In this document: one piece after another, positions 57,874 to 64,000 of the stretch | Layout: each line of letters begins with the position of its first letter | Numbering within the stretch: position 1 is the first letter of the stretch | Source: Symbiodinium sp. CCMP2592 | Taxonomy: Eukaryota > Sar > Dinophyceae > Suessiales > Symbiodiniaceae | Assembly: GCA_905221615.1 (NCBI GenBank) | Contig: CAJNDT010001258.1 | Location: 175,001-239,000 of the forward strand | Direction of reading: 5' to 3' | Length of the DNA stretch: 64,000 bases | Notes under the pieces: generated by a model | What the model was told of the DNA's origin: nothing | Database searches by the model: none | The model's input: only the letters and a program-made list of their open reading frames with translations | Translations under genes and position numbers: made by a program

Positions 57874-60800
57874 TGTGGCTCCAGCTTCCTTCTTTGGTTT
57901 GGGCGGCTCCTAAAGCCATGGATGTGTCAGATGCCATTGACCATCTAGGAGTAGGACATCCCGTTGGTTCCCATTTGTCCCCACCTGATGCCGAAGTAAA
58001 TCCCGACCAGGTTTTTGCAGCTGAACCATTTCCAGGAGACCCCAGTAGTGCAGGCCCAGAGGGAGCTTCGAGCAGCGGCGAGCCTTCGTTGCACTGCGTT
58101 GTCTTTGCGGCCGATTTTGTCACTGAGCACCACGATGTCACTATGCCGATTGCCTCAGGGGTTGAGCACGCCTTGCAAGCGGTGTCTGCATGCTCCATTC
58201 GACTTCAGGAACTTGCACCAGCGTCACTCATCCCCACCACGCCCCAGCTGGGAAGCGGGTACGCAAGCTTTCTGCTCATACCTAAGTGGTTGGGTGCCTC
58301 TTTCAGGCGGATCGTCATTATGGACTTCTCGGCTTTGAATGGGCCGGTGTATGCCCGTTTCGTCCATGACAGAATCACATACCGCGACCTTGAGCTTGAG
58401 GCCAATTTGCACACGACCCGCCTTTGGGAAGCCTTTGTGTATAAGGATTTTCGGCCGATTAGTAGGGGATCGTCCTCTTTGGTTTGTTCAGGGGATGTCA
58501 TTCGGTTTGCGCCATCCCAAGATGGTCCACAATGGGGCCACAGCATTGACTTTTTGCTTAGCCAACCGGACCTATGGGCCGCTTTTCCCACTGATATCTC
58601 AGCCGAGCAAGACGTGGGATCCTGCCTTGTCCTGCGACAGGACTCTGCTGTGGCCTTCCCGTATCGCTGCATCTCCGAGGAGCACCTTCACCTTGCAATC
58701 GCCAGGGCGATGTATCGTGAGGTACATAATGTTAGCTTCGGTTTTCCACTGCCACATGAGGGCTTGCAGGATGTAGTCCACAATGGCTATCGCACCCCGA
58801 TTATTATCGGAGCAGACCCCAGGTCGGAAGATATTCCACCGGGGCCAAACCTCGGATGTTTCGTTTTTCTTGACTGCCGTTCAACAGGCCGAGGTATCAG
58901 CTTCCTGTTTGAGACCCCTCGCTTGATGCAAACCAACAAAGCAGTGCAGTACCTTGGCCTTTGGCCGCCAACGGGTTACCGCCCATACGCGGAGCACCAC
59001 AGCTTGGAACCGTCAGGCGTTCAGGTGGAAGCAGGCACAGTCATTTGCTTCGGCTTCGAACCAGAGGACATTGACTATTCATTTGCCGGCGACATGCCTC
59101 AAGCCGACCAGGCCGGCCATCAAAGACGGTCGATCGTTGATCATCACGAGCTGTTTATGCTCTCGGCTGCCGATGTAAGTCCCAGGACTGCCGATGCCGT
59201 CATGAGGCCGATGGAGATTACGCACCTCAGTTCTGCTCCAGCCATTGTTGGCTGTGTCGTGCTTCTCCCGCGCCAAGCGCCAGAATATCACGACATTCAG
59301 ATTTCCACACCATGTTCCCCGCAACAGGCTTGCAACGTGCTCGTGGAGGCACGACGGAGTCAGCTGCTCTGTGTATACGAACACATTATTGTAGCTGCTC
59401 CCCAACCATCGGATGCGTTCTGCACGTTCATTGCAGTCCCGGAATGGGCACACTCTTTAGTATTCATTGCGGTCGATGCTCGGCAGATCGATGGGAGGCT
59501 CTTCTGCGCACAGATGGAAGACGGGCTATTCCTGCGCTCTATCAGGGCCCAGCTTGGCCTTCACCCGAGGCATGGCCCTAAAATCTACCACCGTGGCGCT
59601 GTGCTTGACGATACCAGTCCGGTTCGCCTGTCCAAAGGCGACACGCTCTCTCTTATTCCATGGGATGGGGTCGATCCCATTTCCACCACTCTGACACAGA
59701 TGCTTGGACGTGCGAACCGTTGGACGGTTCCCTGCCCTCGTATGGTGACTCCATTGCAGAACATGGTCTATGTGCTTACTGATGCGTGGAACACTGCTGT
59801 TGCGGTCCCAGTGTCATGCTTGGAGACGGTCGGTCGCCTACACAGTTTTGTGGCAGCATACCTACGGGCCGATCCAGACCGCTTGCATATACAGCGGCCT
59901 TCTCCTCACATTGACAACTATGATGCCTCGGGACGGGGATGTAGCAAAGTGCTGGTTGCTACTGAAGCTGTTCCGGATGTTGTTATGCCCCCGGCGCGGC
60001 CCTTTTGCAATCAGACGATTTACATCTTGGATACTCGCCCCATCCTCGGCGACCTCAGATGGCGGGTTGTCGTAGGAGATGAGGTTGACGCTGAAGCCCT
60101 GATGCGAGAGTTTCCATCACCTAATGGCTACTACACCTCTATAGAGGGTGGTGTCCCTGTTCGGAGTGACGACCGCACCTACCTCCAGATCCGTCCGGGT
60201 CAGGTTATCACCATCGAATATTGCAGTGATCTGCTTGGGGATGGGAGCGACATTTCCGCTGCACACCCCTCCACCCCTAATTCTGCTGGCAGCGACGAGG
60301 GCAACTCGGACTCCGATAGTCCGAGCTCTCCAAGACCGCCGCCTGGACCTGCCCGACGTGGCAACCGCAGAGTTAGGCGTGAACGTTCCCGAAGCAGGGA
60401 CTCGCCTCATGAGTGCACAGGGGGATCAGGCCCCGGAAGTCATATCGGTCTGCTTGCAGTCTCCAGCCTGATGTGCTTGCCAGTTCAGGGCTTTAAAGTA
60501 GAGGATCAAAACGAGCAGTTGCCTTTCGGGGTCTTCCTGGGGGCCCTAGTGATCTGCAGTGGGGGATTTTGTCTTTTACACATAGGCGCCTGCCGCGGTA
60601 TGTCTTTTGATGACATAGGGCGCTCAGCCGCTTACGAGACGGGCTCTCAGGTGGCACACCACCCGCAACCGGCCAGGACCCGGAGACGCTTCACGACGAG
60701 TCCACCGGCTTCATTTCTGCCCTGGTTCGGGTCTGGCCTCAGCGCACCTGTAAAATCCTGTACGAACCAATATGTCATTCCTCGGCGGACTCCTCTATGT

Positions 60801-63800
60801 TGGCGGATCTGCGGCGCATCACCGTGCGCATGGGCCACCCATGGCCTTACCTCCCGGCAGATGGCGGCCCACATACCGACGATGACATCCTCTCTGGCAG
60901 TGACGATGATGAGGCCCTCGCCACTCCGGTTTGGGCCTGTTTTACAGTCTTAGTTCCGGGTTATGCTCCTGATACACGCATGATCACCCTCACAATGCCA
61001 GCCACACTGCAAGAGGCCACCGATGCGCTACAGGCCGCCAGACAAACGCAATTTGCTGAGGACTTTCCTTACCTCGTCGATGTTTCGCCGCAGCCGATTG
61101 ATGGCCATGGAGTCTTTATAGGCTGTCCTAACTGGCAGGGTGTGTCCATGATTGTCTGTTTCGACCTTATTGGGTACGACGGTCGTATCTTCGCTGAACA
61201 TGTTCCGGCTTATTGCAGCCGACAGCAACTACTGCACTATGCTCGTGTGGACCGCTGGTCTGCTGATGACCCCGACGTAGCAGTCTTTCTGGGTTTCTTT
61301 GAGGAGCCCTTAGAAGATGGGGTAGAGGTTCATCTTTTTCCGGGTGAGAACGTGCGCATTCTCCATAGTGGCAGGCTCCCAGGTCAAAACAGCTCGCTTA
61401 CCCAGCTACTGCTTTCGCCCATGGCCTGGAGCACTACACCCCCATTCCCGGAGGTGTCACCGGATGGCCTATACTGTCTTGTAGATGATAGTGGGGGCCG
61501 GCTAGTTTCGGTTGATATCAACGAACCTTTCCGTTACCGAGCCACAGTCGCGGCAGCAGCAGGTATTCCCGAGGTCCAGGTTCGGGTTTTTCCTGCCAAC
61601 CCCCGCGTTCCCAATGCAGCTTCCGCAGGCATGATTTGCCGCACGTGCATTGTGGCCGTCTCCGAGCTCGATATGCACGCCCGCGGCTCTGAACATGCCG
61701 TGATCCTTGACTCTAGGATTTTTCTAGCTGGATGGCGTACTGTGTGGCCGCAGGCAGATAGCATTGATAGCCGGGATCTGATAGACGATCTGCGCTCATT
61801 GTGCCCCCCCGGCTGGCTCCCAGCCTTGGATATTGCCCTAGGCGAACAGGGGATAGCTCACACTGCACCAGGCGCCGTGATATCCGTTCGCGCCTACCGG
61901 GATGTCCCTCCCCGGATCGGACCTTTCCACATCTCGCCAGCACCTGCGGTTTTCAACGCTGGGTATGCCATTCTTGGAGACCATCGTCCACTCGCGGCAC
62001 TGCCGCAAGGCAGCACCGTCTATATGATCCAGTTCCTAGTTTACTCCCCAGACAGGCTTGTCGAGTTCGTTGAGGTTGAAGCACGACGGGGAACACCGAT
62101 TCGACCACTGCTGGCTAGAGTTAACTCGTGCCGCCCGGGGCAACTTAGACAGCTCAGCCCAGGTCTTCTTGCCGCTGATCCCCAGCCGGATCCATCTTAC
62201 TGTGCGGTTTTGGCTGTTCCGCAATGGCAACCGCCCGGGGTTTTTGTCCTTGTTGACTGCCGCCATTACGACGACCGCGCCTTTGCAGCTCTGGTGCCTG
62301 TTTCCATCAGCCGCGGTTCGCTGCTTGCCATTGTCGATATAGACCCCCATGAGCATGTGCTGATTTTTGTTGGACACGCCGACCGGCCCATCGAGGCTGG
62401 ACAGGAGATCTTCCCTCAGCATGGTACCACCATCCAAATCACTCGACCGGCCTCAGTGGTCCCACACAGGCTTCATGTACAGGCGATGCTTGATGCTAAC
62501 ACGGCCTGGCCTGAAGCACCTCTCCCCCCCGGCTTCTTCGATGACAGAACGTATATACTCACCCCGCAGGAGCATTTTAGTCTTCGTGGCCATCCGGCCT
62601 CAGGGGATTTCCGCCATCGATTGGCTGAGTTATGTGCAATCGAGGAGCCCGATATTTTGCTTCTTGACTCGACACCTCAAATCCGCGACTTCTCGGCGCT
62701 CGGCAGGGCTAGCCGGTCAGTCATGCTTGCCACTAGACACGGGACTGTGAGACAACCGGCCACAGAAGATGTTCTTGTTGTCCTTGACCGTCGGCCCATC
62801 TATCTAGGCCTTTCCGTTTGGCGGGCCCCATCTGGCCGCATTCGTGGCGATGATGTAGCAGGTCGTTTCAGTGGTCTATGCCCTGAAGGCTTTGTTCCTA
62901 GAATACTTGACGGCGCCAGCGGAGAGGTTCTTCCCGAACAGGACCAGGCGGTCAGTTTAGGACATGTTTTTATTGTCACTTTCCAGCCTTTAATCGAGGC
63001 CGGCGCGCAGACCCTTCCGTTGCCGGGCAACGCGCATTTGCCTTCTCTTCACCAACCTGCTCCGGTCCCAGTGACGCCCTCCCGAGGTTGCCAGGCAGGA
63101 CAGGCCAAACAGCCCTCGGGCGGCAATCGATGGACAGCAACCCTGCTTCTTGCCGTTGGCATTTCCATGGCTATACCGACAAGTCGGGTCGGGGCTCTTG
63201 CTCCTTGCATATGTTCCCGACAATCCGCCTGTTTTCATTCCCATTGTATTACGCCCCGCGCGGCCGCGTCACTGGGGCCTGGCCTTTCCGAGCTCCGCCC
63301 ACTTGGGTCTATAGGCTACACCTCCAGTCGAGTAGTCATGTGTCTCCCAACCTTCGATAGCTTGGTTCACACCTCTGTCCTCCTGGGTGTTGCCTTCTTA
63401 ATCTTACAGGTGCCGCTACAAGGATATCAGCGGGTCCTGGTTGGCTCCTTCCTTTGGCTATGCGTCTTTCCAACCAGGGCAGCTGGCGTTCAACACCGGT
63501 CCTTCGAACCAAGAGTCTATGAGCGGGCACAAAGCGACATGAGTGTGCGGTGCGATGTCAATGGAATTCTGTCGGCTAGCCGCCCTATTCCTACCCCCCT
63601 GCGACGGGGCAACGGACCCAGATGCTTTGAAATCCCAGTTGATGTTAGCATCCCCGCCCGCACTGAATCGATTCCCTCTGAGTATGACAGGGCTCTTTTC
63701 ACGCTTCTTGAGGAAAGCATCCAAGCAACCGATTCGACTGCCTTCTTCTTGGCTGCGACCTTGCTTGAGACCCTTTTTGAGCATTTCGGGGCTGTCAACA

Positions 63801-64000
63801 ACGAGGATCCGGGCAGACCAGCCGATGCCTTAGCCGACCCGCGTGGTGCCACAGGTGGCCCTGCTGTCAGGATCTCGCTCTCCGATGCGTTGGCCACATC
63901 ACTACATGATGACTGCTACCCAGCAACCGGTTTGGGCATCCCGTCACATGTGCCCTGCATCAACCTCGACTCAGGCCAGTGTCGCCTGCCAATCACAAAG
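57873..64000 (+). CDS. Large modular polyprotein of a retroelement-like unit, open at window end
   Basis: Starts at ATG 57873, overlapping the upstream stop as TGATG. The first residues are hydrophobic and signal-like (MWLQLPSLVWAAPKAMD). The frame is open to about 60650, where the natural reading moves -1 (between TGSQVAHHPQP and ATGQDPETLHDEST) and then stays open to 64000, over 2,000 codons in all. It contains four alternating module pairs: A1 58085-58530, B1 58790-59070, A2 59240-59680, B2 59740-60230, A3 60930-61370, B3 61460-61900, A4 62010-62452, B4 62541-62990. An SR-rich linker (60280-60420) and hydrophobic segments (60440-60600, 63131-63195, 63361-63490) separate blocks. Near the right end EYDRALFTLLEESIQATDST matches my memory of dinoflagellate proteins that end in reverse transcriptase/RNase H. 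No catalytic motif lies in the window, so the retroelement call is inference. Confidence 0.65.

Overview
The window looks like nuclear DNA of a dinoflagellate, most likely family Symbiodiniaceae (inference). Every gene I could rebuild is split into short exons. Of 27 inferred 5' splice sites, about half are GC, and the rest are divided between GA and GT; nearly all 3' sites are AG, usually followed by G. The ubiquitin-like start (VWTVSGEELAALPVEE), the TVDARKLRSTDKEA domain, the TTTAGGG-like tracts and the trinucleotide microsatellites fit what I remember of that group. No rRNA, tRNA, CRISPR or bacterial-type feature was seen.

From 1 to about 47 kb all recognisable genes lie on the minus strand, as expected for a one-directional dinoflagellate gene array. 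In order of transcription (right to left) they are: an isolated exon at 47.1 kb; a complete six-exon papain-family cysteine protease (46531-44685); loose exons of unidentified genes between 40.5 and 31 kb; a ten-exon SAM-like/TVDARKL gene (27283-22788); voltage-gated K+ channel A (21437-16135); an intronless decayed PAS-like pseudogene (about 11.7-10.8 kb); a second channel B (8328-2251); and a ubiquitin-like/ankyrin gene cut by the left edge (1837-1). The two channels have closely similar exon structure and are probably tandem paralogues. Introns and spacers carry at least seven families of short inverted-repeat elements, degenerate TTTAGGG islands, long (TAG)n-type arrays, and a roughly 0.9 kb quasi-palindrome inside the last large intron of channel A.

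From about 55.5 kb to the right edge the plus strand holds a compact, intronless coding block that I read as the 5' half of a large retroelement-like polyprotein. It has a coiled-coil, proline-rich ORF1, a stop-riddled middle ORF, a TGATG stop/start overlap, then a polyprotein open to the window end apart from one frame change. The polyprotein is built from four alternating A-B modules and carries hydrophobic, signal-like segments. No reverse transcriptase is visible, so the retroelement assignment is inference. Exon models come from reading alone; boundaries are strongest where codon phase and family motifs agree.
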